Assembly: GCA_024138015.1 (NCBI GenBank)
Contig: JAMXBB010000008.1
Coordinates: 5,350,107 to 5,414,106 of the forward strand
Direction: 5' to 3'
Length of the DNA stretch: 64,000 nucleotides
Source of the DNA: Lumnitzera littorea
Lineage: Eukaryota; Streptophyta; Magnoliopsida; Myrtales; Combretaceae
The notes below the pieces were generated by a model. The model did not search any database. It was not told the origin of the DNA and saw only the letters and a program-made list of their open reading frames with translations. Below are positions 24,183-38,390 of the stretch, piece by piece. Each line of letters opens with the position of its first letter. Position 1 is the first letter of the stretch. A program made the position numbers and the translations under genes.

Positions 24183-27100
24183 GAACCAAAAGATTGGAGA
24201 TATGCCGAGCCCCACGACCAGCCTTAAGGCATATGTCATATCATCTTTTTAAGTCCCCATTTAGCCCAGCATGTTAATTGGGTTTTAGCTATAAAAATTG
24301 GAATATTTAAGAGCTTAATCAATCCAAATGTCTAAGTAAAAAACCTAGGTTAGAAGAGGATTAGGAAGGATTGAATAAAGGCAAACCAATTATCTAATAA
24401 AATGAGAAATTAAAGGAATTGATTGGAGGAACTTTGAACTTAAGAACTCGAGGTAGAAAATGGAAAATCTAGATTTAAATCTGGTGAATTTCATTTAAGT
24501 CGACCAAGTTGGATAAAGTAACAAAGAATTTGAATCTAAACGAGTTTTGGTCAATTGAAATACTAAAATAATTTACTAAACTTGATCGAACCAATGCTTT
24601 ATCCATCTAACTTGATTCAGTTAAGTGAAATTTAACTTCAATTAATTAACGTAGCTATTTACAAAACTTGAACTCAAATAACATTTATTTGACATTTTTT
24701 ATTAACTCAAGTCTATTATTTTTCATTTTATCACTAATCTTTTTTTTTTTTCTATTTAGAATAGTTTATTCCATAATTTACTTTTCTATCACCTAGACTC
24801 AAATTGATAAGTATCTCTAAGATGCTAAATCAATTGAATCTCATGCTATGTTGACCAAATATCTAATTCTTAGTGTAAGTTTCTTAATATTTTCTAATTA
24901 ATTATAGGTAATTAATAATTCTTAGTTATAGCACTTTTGATGAGTAGTGGATGCCCTCTAAGAATGTTTGATTTTGTTTATTTTTGTAGTTAATGTTAAT
25001 TTTTTTGCCCGTCCATCTTAAATTGGAAACTAATGGGGTTTGACTATATAACAAGTGTTAAAGTGTTTATTTTCATTAATACTATATTTAGAGAGTGGAA
25101 ATAGGAGGGAAAGAATAAAGAAGGAAAGTTTTGGTTTTTCCATTGTTTAGAAGGAAGGAAAATTAGAAAAGAAAAAAAATGTATGAGGATTTAAATCTAT
25201 GAACCTTAAAAGAAAAGCATTCTACCAAAAAAATAAATGGAAAGAAAGGAAGAGAAAGTCACTACAATTACAATTTTACCCATAATAAATCTAATTTAAG
25301 TGAGTTCCTAAGTCCAGATGAAATAACTAGGCAAGGACATAAGGTCTACTCTTAATATGAAGTATCATGCACGGGCTATAGGCTTACTAATGATAGGTAC
25401 TTAACAAAACATTTACTTCACTAGGTGAAATAGACTTGTAATAGCATTACTATTCATTAAGAATGGAATAGATTTGTAATAACTTATTACATTATTTAGT
25501 TAGACAAAAAATATTGAAAGAAATAGAGTAGTATAGAATGAATTTACTATTCTTTCTTTTGTATTTTTCGAGCCTATCTCTCTCTCTCTACACATCTCTC
25601 TTTCTCAATTCTTTCTCTTTCATGAACCCATTTTTCTCTCTACTCTTTCTTTCTCATTATGGCGCACGATTTATGGTACATAGGCTACGCGATGAGTGAT
25701 TTTGTGGATTATAGGGGTGCGTAATCTATGGTGCATAGGTTACATGATTTGTGGTTCTTAGGTCATGTGGTGCATGTTTAATAGGTTAATAGTTTTGGTG
25801 TGTGGGGTTTGTAGAGGTGATGTATGGATCTGTGATGATGATGTGTGGATTAATACGGTAGTGTATACTTCATGATGATAGTACGGTGTTGGTGACAGGT
25901 TGTGGTTCATAGTAGGTTAAAGATGATGGAAAGCTAATCAAGGGAAAAAAGTAATTAATAACTATTCATAGGTTTGGTTTATGAATAGCTATTTATTATT
26001 TTTCACAATGGAATTGCTCTTCCATGGATAAAATCCAATTAAACACTGTAATAATGTAAACAACTCTAATTTACTTATCAAATAGAAAAGATAAAGGATT
26101 GCAGAAACTTATTGATTTAAAATGTGGTAGACAAAGACATGGTGTGTATTTGCAAGCAAAAATGAAAGAGCTCCATCTGGAAATGTTCAACTAGCTAATT
26201 AACCAAAGAATGTTAGACAGTGTATATACATATATGTATGTGTGTGTACATGTATTTTACAGATGTCTATACCCCACACGTAAGGTATAAGAAGAGGGAG
26301 GAATGAAATTGTTATTACAACAAAGTAAATGAGTAGTAAATGATTTAGGAAGCCAGGAGAAAGCATAATGGGATTATAGTTCTAACATTATGGCCTATAT
26401 AAAATGAGATACATCAATTGTAAATCGACTATTAGTAGTTGTCACAGGCTAGAAATTATAGAGAAGCAACTATTTCGAGTACCTATCACCTTATGGGGAG
26501 CATGACACGATGCCGTTGATTAACTAATATATGTTAGATCAGACTAAGAAACTAGAAGAAATTAGTTTTTATTTAATGATTGTGATTAGATAAGTAAATA
26601 GAGACATGAACTGAAACTCGATAATTACTCTATATGAATGTTCATGCATTTGGATTTTACGAATTTTTTTCATTTTATGCAAAATTTAAATTTATTAAAT
26701 ACTATATTTAATTAAAATTTTATTTATTAAATTTATCTATTTAAAGTTGCTAAGGTACATGAGATTAAACTGAACAAACTTTTTTTATCTAATATTTAGT
26801 TTGCAAATTTACTTTGGCTATTATACAAAAAAGAGTTTTGAAAATTGAACAAAATGCTTAAAATTTGTCTCATCTAAAATACTTACAAAAGTTTACATCA
26901 CTAGATAAAAGCACAAGTTCTTGAAAATCTCAAAAATTTGGTTAATTATGTGAATTTAATAATTTGTTTAAATTATATTTTTTAAATAATTTTAAATAAT
27001 ATAATAATGTAACTAAATATATATTAGATAGTATTGATTATATAAATATCAAAATATAATAATGGGTCTAGTATTTGTGTATACTAAATAAAGAGACATT

Positions 27101-27880
27101 ATAAAAAATTTTATTTAATATTGTGCAAATAACATATAGTATAATAGAATTGTACTATTCCATACTCTTTATACTTATATTATCTAGTTTTTTTTATTCT
27201 ATCCAACTCTAATAACCAAATGCTACTTAGATGGTATATTCAATTAATAAGTAAATTTCAATTCGATATTTGGATTTAAGTGTAAAAAAAAAAAAGCAAC
27301 TTCAACTCCATGAAAGAAGAAATAATGATCAGCTACATGAAACAAAACAAAATAACCCAGATAATGCAATCCGTTTCTATTTATTCTTCAAACCAATAGC
27401 TCTAAATGGGAAACAACGATCCAGCCATTCAAATTGAAATTCTAAACGTGCTTCGCTTTACAGAAATTTTTTTAAAAATCTTTTTCTATATTTATTATTA
27501 AAGTTCTTATTCTCTAATGTTTTCATAAAATAATCCTAAACAAGAGGGTGTAGTCTTGTAGACGTTGGCTGATCAAACACCTCGCAGAAAAAGTTGATGA
27601 TGTTGAAAGATACTATGGTAACAAGACAATAGCAATGGTACTTGAAAATTACATAGAGATTGCAACAATGTATAATGGTTATGAATTCAACTTGTGTTTT
27701 TAGATATTACATCAATATATTATAAAACTCTCTTCTTAAAAAATTCACTACTTTATTTGTGAATTTCTTTATAAGATTTTTTGGGGTGGGGGGAAATTAA
27801 CATTTTTTTACTTAGAAAAACACTTTTTCTACTTAATAAAACCTTTTTGCTAAAAAGAACCTAAAATGCCTAATGGTTTA
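24183..27880. other. Gene-free AT-rich DNA
   Basis: No supported reading frame or recognisable element. Simple-sequence patches occur: CT-rich at 25565-25650, and a TATG/TGTG patch near 26220-26260. Confidence 0.5.
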
Positions 27881-28130
27881 AAAAATGAAAATTTCATGAA
27901 AAAGTATCCAATTTATTGAAAATATGCAATCTATTGAAAAAAATGAATTCTATTGACAATATGAAATTTATTGAAAATATGAAATTATGCAATTTTTATG
28001 GAAAATATGAAACGTATGTAATTTTTTATGCAAGATATGAATAATATATAAAATACACAAAGAATATACAATTTTTATTAAAAATATGTAAAATATGCAA
28101 TTTTTATGCAAGATATGTAAATTATGCACT
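27880..28130. repeat. Degenerate short repeat (AATATGNAAT / TGCAATTTTTATG)
   Basis: About 250 bp made almost wholly of variants of ATATGAAATTTATTGAAA and ATGCAATTTTTATG. It looks like an old, drifted minisatellite. Non-coding. Confidence 0.6.
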
Positions 28131-31020
28131 TTTTACTCCTAATTCTTAAAGCAAATATTGCAAAACATATCTAAACGCACTAAAATCATGAGATCTACAA
28201 ATGATGAACAAAAAAAAAAAAAAAAAATTATATTTATGTTGTCTACACATTGATTTTCTCTTGGTACTTTACTGTACGATGCACCTCACCTTACCTACAT
28301 GAAACTATATGTGGATACTGTGTCGACAAATGGAACTTGATTATTACCTTAGTTAAGAATACAATACTAATCAATTAAGGGTATCCTATCTAAGGATATT
28401 CACTATCGACAACCAATATAACGCCCAATGGGCTTGCTATCAATAAATCCATATAATATCCTATGAGCTAAACCATGCGAGTCCCAATTTAAGCTACTCA
28501 CTATCAATCAATTGAAGTTTATCTACTAGCTTTGTCTTAACAAGTAAAATATTGCAGGCAACAACTATGAGCACTTACCAAGTTGATAAATCTTTTTTTG
28601 AATTGTAAAACATTTCAAAAATATATTTTTGCAAATTTTTTAGAACACTAGGCAAAGTAATAAACATCCTAATCTACAACTAATGGATCGTAACATATTA
28701 TAGGTATATATCCGACTAATTTGGCCAAATATTTAAACCTACCAATTTAATAAGGTAATCACATGAATGTTGGCATACAAAATAACTAGTTACTCGATAG
28801 ACAATGAAGGGTAAGTAACAAAACATCAAGCAATTATCAAACACAAGCAAATAGCAATTCATTAAAACTTTATTGCTTAGCTTGCTTGTTTTGACCTTTG
28901 GAGTTCTTCAATTAGAAATTAAGTCACATTAAACATAATAATAATTTATATGTAAGTAATTGGAAGATGGTTTCTTTAAGAACCTAAAAGTTTACCTAAT
29001 TACCGTAGCCTTCTGTAAATCCCTAAGTATGGTTAAACTTGTTTTCACTATAATTTTTTCAATTTAAGTCCTTTTTTTGTGTTCTTATGATCGAATTTCA
29101 TCATTTTTTAGCGTTCTTTTATTTGGTAAGGTCTTTTTAAGGTATTTAGGCTCTTAGGGTTTTGGTTTAAGTTAAACAATTTCATTGGTCAAAGGTCATA
29201 ATTTAATCGCTTTAGGGTTTAGGTCTAGTTTTAAGCTTTAGGCTTAATTTTAGGGTATTAAGCCTTACACTTAGGCTTTGGGGCTTTTATTTTGTTATTG
29301 GTTCTATTGTTTTCGAGTTTTACCTAAGTCTTAGTTTATGGGCCTCTTACTAATTTACTTAGTCTTATTTTAGTCCTTACTTAAGGGTTTTGGACCTTAT
29401 CTTGGGCCTAAGTCTATTTTTAAGCTAGTGGGCTGATTTTATTTATTATTAGGCTTTCATTATTTTATTTTAAGGTCTTGATTATGGTTAGTCCAATTAA
29501 AGTTTAGGTACGTACCTATTTCTTACAAATCAAAGCCCAAATAAGCATTTTAGTTAGTTATGTGCCTAAGTGGAAGTCTAAACCTATCATAGGCCTTTTA
29601 GAACACCTAATGGGCTTCATGAACCTCTTATATAGGGCTTTAGACTTTGTGTACACCTATTGGTCATTTCATTCCAAGTGGGCTTAGGGCTTATTCTTGG
29701 GACTATTTGTATAGTGTAAGCTTAATTTTCATTTTAGAGCCTTAAATTTGATTCTAACTTATTTTAATAAACCAAATATCCTAATGAGTCAATTAAATAA
29801 TCCATTTTACTAAGTATTTCAGATTTAGTCTTATCTAATTTAAGGGATCCAAATTAATTTTTCTAAGCCTGTATGTCATTTTATGTCATTTTATGCTTTT
29901 AGTATCTCATCTAGCTACTTAACTCCAATGATTAAGTTGTAAATCCTAATTAGCATTGATTAATCATGTAATTAACATATTGAGCTAGAATTTATAGCTT
30001 GTTCTCTTAAGTAAAGGGGGATAATTGAAGAGATTTTTTAAGAGGATTTTCACTATTTCTCTACACTACTTGTTGTAACAAGTGAAAACCACTACCATGA
30101 TGCATTTCAAGCTAAGTCTTCCTAAGATGAACATGAAAAATAAAAAATATGATGGAGATGAGACTATTCATGCTTCAACCCTAGCATATAGTGGGGGTTT
30201 GATGGTGGTTTCTCATCATTTTATTATGTTACTTACATAAAGCTATCTCTTACATTTCAAAAATGCAAGTAACAAAATAGCTAAGTATATGAATGAAAGT
30301 GTGATTGTATGACTCTAAAATTCCATGTACATGATTATAACATGTTTAGCTAATATTTGTAATACTAAACTCTTAAGATATCAGGGGTATGACTAGTGTA
30401 AATAGAAAAGTTAAATTAGGTGAGTTTTGCCTTATATTGGTCTATACAAGTTTTAAATTTTCCACTCGAAAATGAAGTTTAAAAGTGATCCTTTAGAAAC
30501 AAGTATTTGTTGGCAAGAAACTAGGGAATATAGTGGTTCAAATGGTGGTGGTCGTTTGTGATTCAGTCATGGGTGATGGTGGTAATGCCAAAAGGTGCCG
30601 AGGTGCACAAGGGGATTCGAAAGGGCTTTTTGGTTTTCCTTCCTTCTTCCTTTGATTTTTATTTAGGTTTGTAGGGAAGGTTTCCTAAGGTTTTTTAAGA
30701 ATGGAAAGTGAAGCCAAATTAGGGTTTTGAAGGGGTGAAGTGGTAGGTAGTAGAGGTGAGATAAGGGTGATAAGATATTGCTTTACTTAGTTAAAATAGT
30801 ATAATGATCAAAGGGAGAGCACTTGCTCTTTGACCCTTTACTTGATTTAGTAAGGGTTTGTCTTAAAATATCCTAATTGCTAACTAACCTTTTTTTTTCT
30901 TGCCTCTCTAATTGATGTTATTATTTCTTAATTAAGAAGACTAGGGTTAGTAGATGGATTAAATGGTAATTCAGCTAATTAATCGTAAATATACTTAATT
31001 AAGCAATTTAGGCCTAATTG
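28131..31020. other. Gene-free DNA with drifting TTAGG words
   Basis: Nothing recognisable as a gene. From about 29090 to 29480 the plus strand carries many TTAGGCTT and TTAGGGTTT variants, resembling the denser telomere-like cluster further right. Confidence 0.45.
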
Positions 31021-31860
31021 GGGTATAATTAGGGTTTTGCCATATTTTATCACTTTAATTTAGTCCATAGACCTCTATTACTTTGTTTGTAATAGTCTTT
31101 TAGTATTGGGACCGATTAAGGTTCTTAGATTGCATACGAGACTGACAATTTAGGGTTTTCGAGTGATTATAGTGATCAGTGAATAGTTTGTGGAGATATT
31201 TAGGGTTTATCGGTTGAATTAGGGTTTTAGTTAGTCTATTGATGTTTTCTAGTTGTTTTAGGGTTTCCTGTGTATTAGGATTTTTAGGATTTTACTCGAA
31301 TGACAAGTGTTTTAGGGTTTTACTCTCTTTCAGGTTTTTTGGCTTATTATTTAGTATTTGTGGCCTATTGCTTATGGTTCATCCATTTTATTTAGGGTTT
31401 TTCATTTAGCTTAAGGTTCTAAGTGGTTCATTAGGGTTTTGGGGTAACCTTAGAGTTTCTCATATGTTAGGGTTTTAACTAGGGTTTCAAAAGTATCCTT
31501 ACGATCTTGGTATTAGTTTTGGGTTTTTAAACACATCACTAGGGGTAATATAGTAATTTTATTAATTTATTATTTTAATTGACTTTATTTGATTGATCAT
31601 TATTATTTTAAGATACCACTTACCGTTGGTTATCGGCTTTATAAGATTTTGCGAAATGTAGTTGAATGTGCTAACTTATTGGAGTTCCTTCCATGTAAAG
31701 TTTAATTTAGGGTTTTGTGACTTTAGGGTTTGAGGTTTAGGGTTTTTATGTAATTTGGATTTTTAATTTTTTATCACATGTACTTTAGTTTAGTGGCATC
31801 ATATGCGCTTAGTTTTTTTTTTTTTTTTAATTTTATCTTTAGGGTTTTTAAGTTCATTTT
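31021..31860 (+). repeat. Cluster of telomere-like AGGGTTT words
   Basis: At least 14 AGGGTTT units occur in about 840 bp on the plus strand, not in perfect tandem. The plant telomere repeat is TTTAGGG, so this may be an eroded interstitial telomere tract or a repeat built from telobox-like units. Non-coding. Confidence 0.55.
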
Positions 31861-34800
31861 AAGGTTTCAATTTAAAATTTTATCGGTTTTAATTTCTTCA
31901 GTCTAATTGAGTCTAGAGAATATCTATTGGTTCTTCAAATTCGACTCTAAGTTTAAAACATGAAATTTGTGGAGTTTACAACATGACTAAAAATAAATGT
32001 AATGCTCATGAGGTAAAACAAGAGAAAAAAAAAAAAAAAACTCTGGTCACATGTTGACCTAAAAAAAAAAACCATTAAGTCAATAAACTAATTTTGTATT
32101 ACTGTTTTTCTTTTCATTTTTTTTATGATTTAAGAAGAACAAAATAAATAAAAGAAAAAGGAAGGAGAATACCCACTTACAATCAAACCAATTGGTTCGG
32201 GTCATAGCAAGTAATGGGTTATGGATCTAGGAGCTCATGTAACTTGTTGTTCTTTCCAAATACCTAATTTTGAACCTTTGATCTATGCAATCTATTAAAG
32301 ATTGAAGGTAAAGTTCACGTTTTTCCTTATCTATTCGGCCTCTAGATGTTACTAAGAGTGTTGTTTTTCTTTAATTTCATGTAGAATCAAAGAAATTTTT
32401 GTGAGAGAATGTAGGTTTTCAGGTACCTAAGCTAGAGAGAGAAAGTGATTGTCGATTCACTTTAAGGATTATTTATTGGAATTTTAATTGTATAATATGG
32501 TTTGGTGCATCCTCTTCTTTATAAAATACCTACATATAAGATTTTTAGCACTTTAGATAACCCTGAATCAAATAAAAAAATTTCAAGTGATAAAATTTGA
32601 TTTTCTTTTTGAGCTATATTTGATATGATTTTAAATAGTAATGCAAATCTTTTAAGGATATATTATGTGTACTAGAAATGCCTAAAGATTTTCTCAAAAA
32701 AAATCTAGGCATTTTTTACTCCATTTTCAACCAATTCGAAGAGCTTTTAGACTTAAGTGGAGAAGATGCACATATGTCACATGTGTGTAAGGCATCCCTA
32801 CACATAAGCACATGTCTTGCATGGGCACCTCGTGCAAAAAATCATCCCATTTCACTTTTCTTTTTCTTTTTTTCTCAGTAAATACTAAACCTAATAATAA
32901 ACTACCTTATTTAATTTTATCCATCCTACATTCCCTATACATGTAACAACTAAACAAACTTTTTAATCTAAAAACTAACTCAATTAATAATTCTACTTTA
33001 TAATTTTTACATTTTTTATTTCAATTTTTTTTAATTGTAATAAAATGACCAACAAATAAAACTAAAACTAAGTAAATCTTACTTGAAACCTATCAAATGG
33101 GAACCTAAAAATATGGCAAAAATGGGTTGTCTATACTATGCAGCATGTGCACTATCTAAAGTTAAGACAGCCTCATTACATACCTTATGTGTCAAGCTAG
33201 TGGCTCTAGAATTACTTTGAAAAATCAAAGGTAGTTGGGAATTGCTTAATGACTATTAAAACAACATTGATATGTTGAAGAGTGGATAAGAATGTGGAGA
33301 TTTTGTGTTAGACAAAGACATCTTGAAGAAGAAAGGGAAAATAGCTGTTGGTCTTCAATAGGAATTAAGGAAACACTTGTTGAAAATATAACATGACAAC
33401 CTAATTTGGGGGTAAGTAGGGTTACATGCCACTAACAAATTGCTTGGTTTAGTTTTCTCTTAACCTAAGTTAAAGAGAGAGGTGAGACAATACGTGAAGG
33501 AAAGCAAGGTTTGGTAAGGGCATAAAGGGGGTTATGTGACATCCTTTGGTTTACTACAGCCTTTGCCCATTCTTAAAGCATATTAGATAGAAGTTAGCCT
33601 TGACTTTATAGAATCTTGCTAAATTTAACAAAAGGGGTGTGATAATGGTGGTGGGTCTTGAATCAAGAATGAGGCAATTAGGGTTTAAGTGGGTATGACA
33701 AATAAGAAGTAAAGTATGGATATCACATACCAATACACAAATACAATCAGGGGTTGAGTTTGAAATAGGATTCGATACAACTCACAAACATTAAATACCG
33801 CTTGGGTTTCAAATGAGAGGTTAGATGTAAATCATTAACTCGCTCAAATGAAGGGGTTTACTATAATCTTAAGGATAAGATTGATAAGAATACGAGAAAG
33901 ATTAAAGAGTTAATCAGCACTCAATAATCCGACAAATGCTAACTTTAAGAGCTTAAGTATAACCTTACTTGAAAGAGGAAAGTTCTAAGTGTAGGTATAT
34001 TCTTCATTGTCTAATGATATATGATGATGATGATTACAAATGTTGTTATCATAGTTGTCAAATTTACGATTTTACCTATACGATTTTATGAGTTTATGAT
34101 TTTATGTAGCTCTTTCGAGTTAACTCAAGTGTAAAATCTTTTTTTTTTTTATAGAAATTTACGTTTTTAACCAAATTTACATATAAACTCGGTACAAATT
34201 TACATTTTTGATAGAATTTACTGATTCTATATATCTAAGTTGAATAACTAAAAAATTAAAGAAAAAAAATATAACTAGCCTTTTACAAGCCATCAACTAT
34301 TAAGATATTACAATATCTATCATATCCTATTCCAATTTTTTACCTCTTTCTTTCACTTCCAATATCTTATTTTATATATATAGTTTTTATCCAAGTTTCA
34401 ATTCTAATAACAAAGTTTATAAAGAAAAACTATATATTTTATTTTATACTGTCAATAACTTAAAATAAGTTGAAATATTTGACTCCCTTCAATTTACAAC
34501 TTTTTTAAAAAAAATTAGAAAAAGTTTAGTTTTAGTTCTATTTTTTCTTCTTCTGTACATGTTAGATTATATATTAAAAATTTGTATGGAAAAAGAAAAT
34601 TAATTTCTCCATTTTTTTTTATTTTCATCATATATTTTAAGTTTTGAATCACTACTATAAATATATCTATAATTTTTTAGAGTTATTTTATGTAAGTTAT
34701 AGAAACTTACATTTTTACGTTTTGACTTTACGTTACAATTTTATATACCTTTTAACGATTCTAGATAGAATTGCAAGTTTGACAACCTTAGTTGCTATTT

Positions 34801-34889
34801 ATAGTAAGTCCTAAACCCTAGTGTAAAAACTATAAATAATATACAAGACCTTAAACCCTAAAGAATGAGCCCATAATTAAAATAAAGAA
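31861..34889. other. Gene-free DNA
   Basis: No supported reading frame. A-rich and T-rich runs are frequent. The short frame at 32678 has no family resemblance. Confidence 0.45.
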
Positions 34890-35345
34890 AATATATATAA
34901 GAATATAAAATTGTGTGTTTTAACAAAAGAAGTAGGCATGCAGTCACTTGGCCAATCCTGGAAGCAGCAAGATCCGAACTGGGTGGGGTTGGTAGTTGAT
35001 GTTCGGGTCTAAGGAGGAGTCTTTCAAGTCTCGCCGTGCTTGGCCGAATTACCTGAAAGGTCAGCTCATAATTGCTAAGTACTAGCATTAGTCGACATTA
35101 GTCTCTTAATGTCGTACCAAGTGATTCTTTGGTCTCGAGTTCTCGACTGTATGATCTTTTGGCTTCTCGGTAGATGATGGACTTGATGCTAACTGGATCC
35201 TTTCCTTCCTCCCGGTCTTTTGGTATTAGCATGGCTTTAGAAAAACTTGTTCGGCCTTGGCTTTGAGTAATTTGGCCTTGGGTTAGAATAGGTTGGCTTC
35301 AGCTTTAGGTTAGTCGGCCTAAGCTTGGATATAGTTGCAAGTTGA
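34890..35345. mobile_element. Possible LTR fragment upstream of a decayed gypsy gag region
   Basis: A less AT-rich block with phrases such as CTTGGCCGAATTACC and GTCTCGAGTTCTCG stands just before the gag-like region and resembles gypsy LTR sequence in composition. A similar phrase (CTTGGCCGAATTGC) occurs at about 57126 inside the right-hand gypsy element. Ends and target duplication were not found. Confidence 0.3.
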
Positions 35346-35489
35346 TTCTTATTAGATAGGCTTACCAAATATGGACATTTTATAAAAGGTTTTATATGTA
35401 GATCTCCTTACATATTCACTAAAACAAGGAGATCTATGTAGAAAGAGCACAATGTAGTTATATATTTCATAATTTTTTTTTTGTTTTGT

Positions 35490-38390
35490 ATATAGAAATT
35501 TTTGAGACAATGAAAAAGGAGATCTTAGTCAACAAGCCTAAGGACCCTAAGGATATGCTTAAAAGATGGTTCCAACTTTTTAATCCTAAGTAGCAAGACT
35601 ACGTAAAAAAAAAAAAAAAAAGATTGGGCCATTATGTCTATTGGAAATCTTTGTCAACCTCGCTTTTGTATGGGCATTGGTCTATTTTTAGAATCTACAA
35701 CTTGTGGTTTTTTGTTTTAAACTTCACCAGTTATGCCCATTAATTGAAGAATATACCTAGTTGCTAAAGGCCCCTATTAATATGAGCAAGATCTATGTCT
35801 CGATCCTCGAAAAAGGCATCTGTAGCATCTTTAGTGATTTATTGGGAGTGAAAAAAGAATGAAATAAATTGGACCTTGAAGGATTGTAATGGGAGATATC
35901 TCAAATTATTTGATTTGTTGGATTGATTTATGGAAAGTCTAGGTTCTAAGAGAAATGCCATGTCTTTTGTAGAGGCTACTAAGGATCGCAACGCAAGTTC
36001 CATGCACATATTTTAGCGGTATTTAGGATTGTTTTGTTTCTAAAAGGTGTATTTAGCATCCACTTATGGGTTATAGAAATAGTGGCACAATTTTTAGAAG
36101 GGAAATCATATGTCTTGACCCTTCTAACTAAGAAGATTAGATCATTGAATCACTTTAAGACCAAAAGACATGGAGACATGAAGACTTCCTTGAGCTTACT
36201 ATCATCTAGTTTGTTAGCCACATGACAATTTGCGAACTTAAGTGCCATAAGGCTAAGTTTGCTGTGAAAATTAGCATAATCCAATCTTTGTGAGGGTTTA
36301 ATTGCTAGAGGCTCTTACTCATTGTTGGGTTAAGGTCCTTCAAAACTTTGGTATTGAAGAATTGGTGTAGGTAACTAAATGGTATGCTGCTAAAGAGATG
36401 ATAGGGGGTGTATAGATTATGAGGTAGTTCAACTTATTAGGATAAATTGGTGCACAAGGTATTATCCAGCTATTATGATCCAATTGACTAGATCTATTTA
36501 GACCATAGTCTATAGGCCCTTATTAGATAGAGTAACTAAGGACTATTATGATCGTCGTCTTATGATCAATGAAAAAGTATCTCGCTTACTTACAATCAGG
36601 ACTTTATGGAGTGAACGAGTTATGATCCTAACACTTTAGTTGGAGGACTTAGTAAAGAATGCTAAGAAGTATTAGGCCACAAAAGATTATGTCTAACAAC
36701 ATCTCGAGGAAGCAGGCCATAAACAATTCAAGGCCCTTTATATGTTGTATTTAGTCCCAAAGAGTCCCACCCTTGAAATGGAAACTTACATGAAGTAAGC
36801 TAAGCCCAAGTGGAAGTTGTCTATGAAGATGCAAACTATTAAGGGAGAATCTGGAAGGCCCTATACAAGGTGGTGAAGTAGTTGAGACATTGAAGGATTA
36901 GCTGATAAGAGCTCATGAGAGGATTCAAGAGTTAGAAACACTAACATAGCTAGCCTATCCAGGAAAAAGTGAAGCAATGAAGTAGGATCTAGCTAGCCAA
37001 CGAATAGAAGATCTAACAAATAAGACTTTTAGCTTAGAAGTTTTGTTTCAATTTTGAAATAAAGAGTTGTGATCCAACTCTATCATTTGTAGTTTTAATG
37101 AAAATAATATTTTGCCACAAACATTCGTGTGTTCTCATAAACATTCTTCATTTTATATTTATTTGTTTATTCCTTATTATTTTTGTCATTTCATACATGA
37201 GGGAAAAAAAAAAGAGAGAAGTAAAGGAAAAGAAAGTTATAAAAAAAAAAAAGAGAATTATAAGAAGTTTTTTGTAACATGTTTAGAGAGTTTGCCTCTA
37301 TTAAGGCATCTTGAAAATAGCTTGCAAATAGTATATTCTGGAATGAAGTCTCATAATCACCCGGCTAAAATCCAAAATGGCGACTAACACCAACAACATA
37401 GGCAATACCGGCAAAATTGGCAACACCAATAATGATGTCCCCATTGAAGCAAAGGTTGGACTTTTGGAACAATCAATGAAGAGCATGAGTGATAAGATGG
37501 ACTTTTGGATTAACACTTTAAGTCTTTTATGAGCAATTCAACTTGCTTTTGCAAAAAACTCCAAACCACATTGGAAAGATATTGCCATAAGCCCATAAGA
37601 AGGTAAAGAGACAAGCTTAGAATATTTGCAACTACAAGTTAGAGTCGATGGTTGATTATGAAGCATTGAGGAAGGAGCTTAAGGACAAGTAGAAACAAAT
37701 GGAAAACAAGCTATTATAGCAAATGAATGATAAGATGAAGGCTTTCGAAAAGTAAGATGGATTCCAATAAGTAGGTATCACTGACATAGTTGTACAAGAT
37801 AGCTTCGCCTTCTCAAATAAGTTCAGGTTGCTTGATTTTGAGAAGTATGATGGAATTAGCTGCTTGAAATTGCATACTTGGTTGTATGTAAGGACAATGA
37901 GTAAGTATACCCAGTATAATCACTTAATGGTTTAGACTTTCTAAGACAATTTGACCAACCTAACCTTAATTTGGTATGCTCAACTTGGTCTTAATCAAGT
38001 CGATAGCTGGGAGAACCTTGCCTAAGCCTTTTATGAGTAGTACAAGTTCAATGTAGAAGTTGCCCCCTCTACGTGGGATTTGGGGAGCCTTCGTAAGAAG
38101 CTCAATGAATTTTTAAAAAAATATGCTAAGAGATGGAGGGCTTAAGCCCTAAGGGTATCCATGTCAATCCCTAAAAAGAAGCTAATCTTCACCTTTATTA
38201 ATACCTTAGAGAAATCTTATTTCATCCATTTTATATCACTTGCCTTAGCCAGCTTTGTTGAAGTGATAGTAACAGGAAGTAACATAGAAAGTACTATTGC
38301 ATCTAGCAAACTATCAACTTTAGACACCAAGATAAGAAATCTATCCCTATCAAACTTAGTAGCAATGGGAAATACTTTACTGTAAGAATG
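35490..38390 (+). pseudogene. Decayed Ty3/gypsy gag region with a DUF7745-like N-terminal part
   Basis: From 37830 to about 38385 the plus strand, with stops, follows a plant gypsy gag: FEKYDGISCLKLH, then a WYAQLGLNQVDSWENLA block, then LRKKLNEFLKKYAKRWR and FINTLEKSYFIHF. Upstream, 35500-36850 contains pieces such as DPKDMLKRWF, VFSIHLWVIEIVAQFLEG and TKDYYDRRLMINEKV. These resemble the plant DUF7745 region that precedes gag in some plant retroelement proteins. Stops are frequent (several TAA/TAG where Gln is expected) and no single long frame survives. The element ends abruptly near 38390; no pol follows. Confidence 0.68.
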
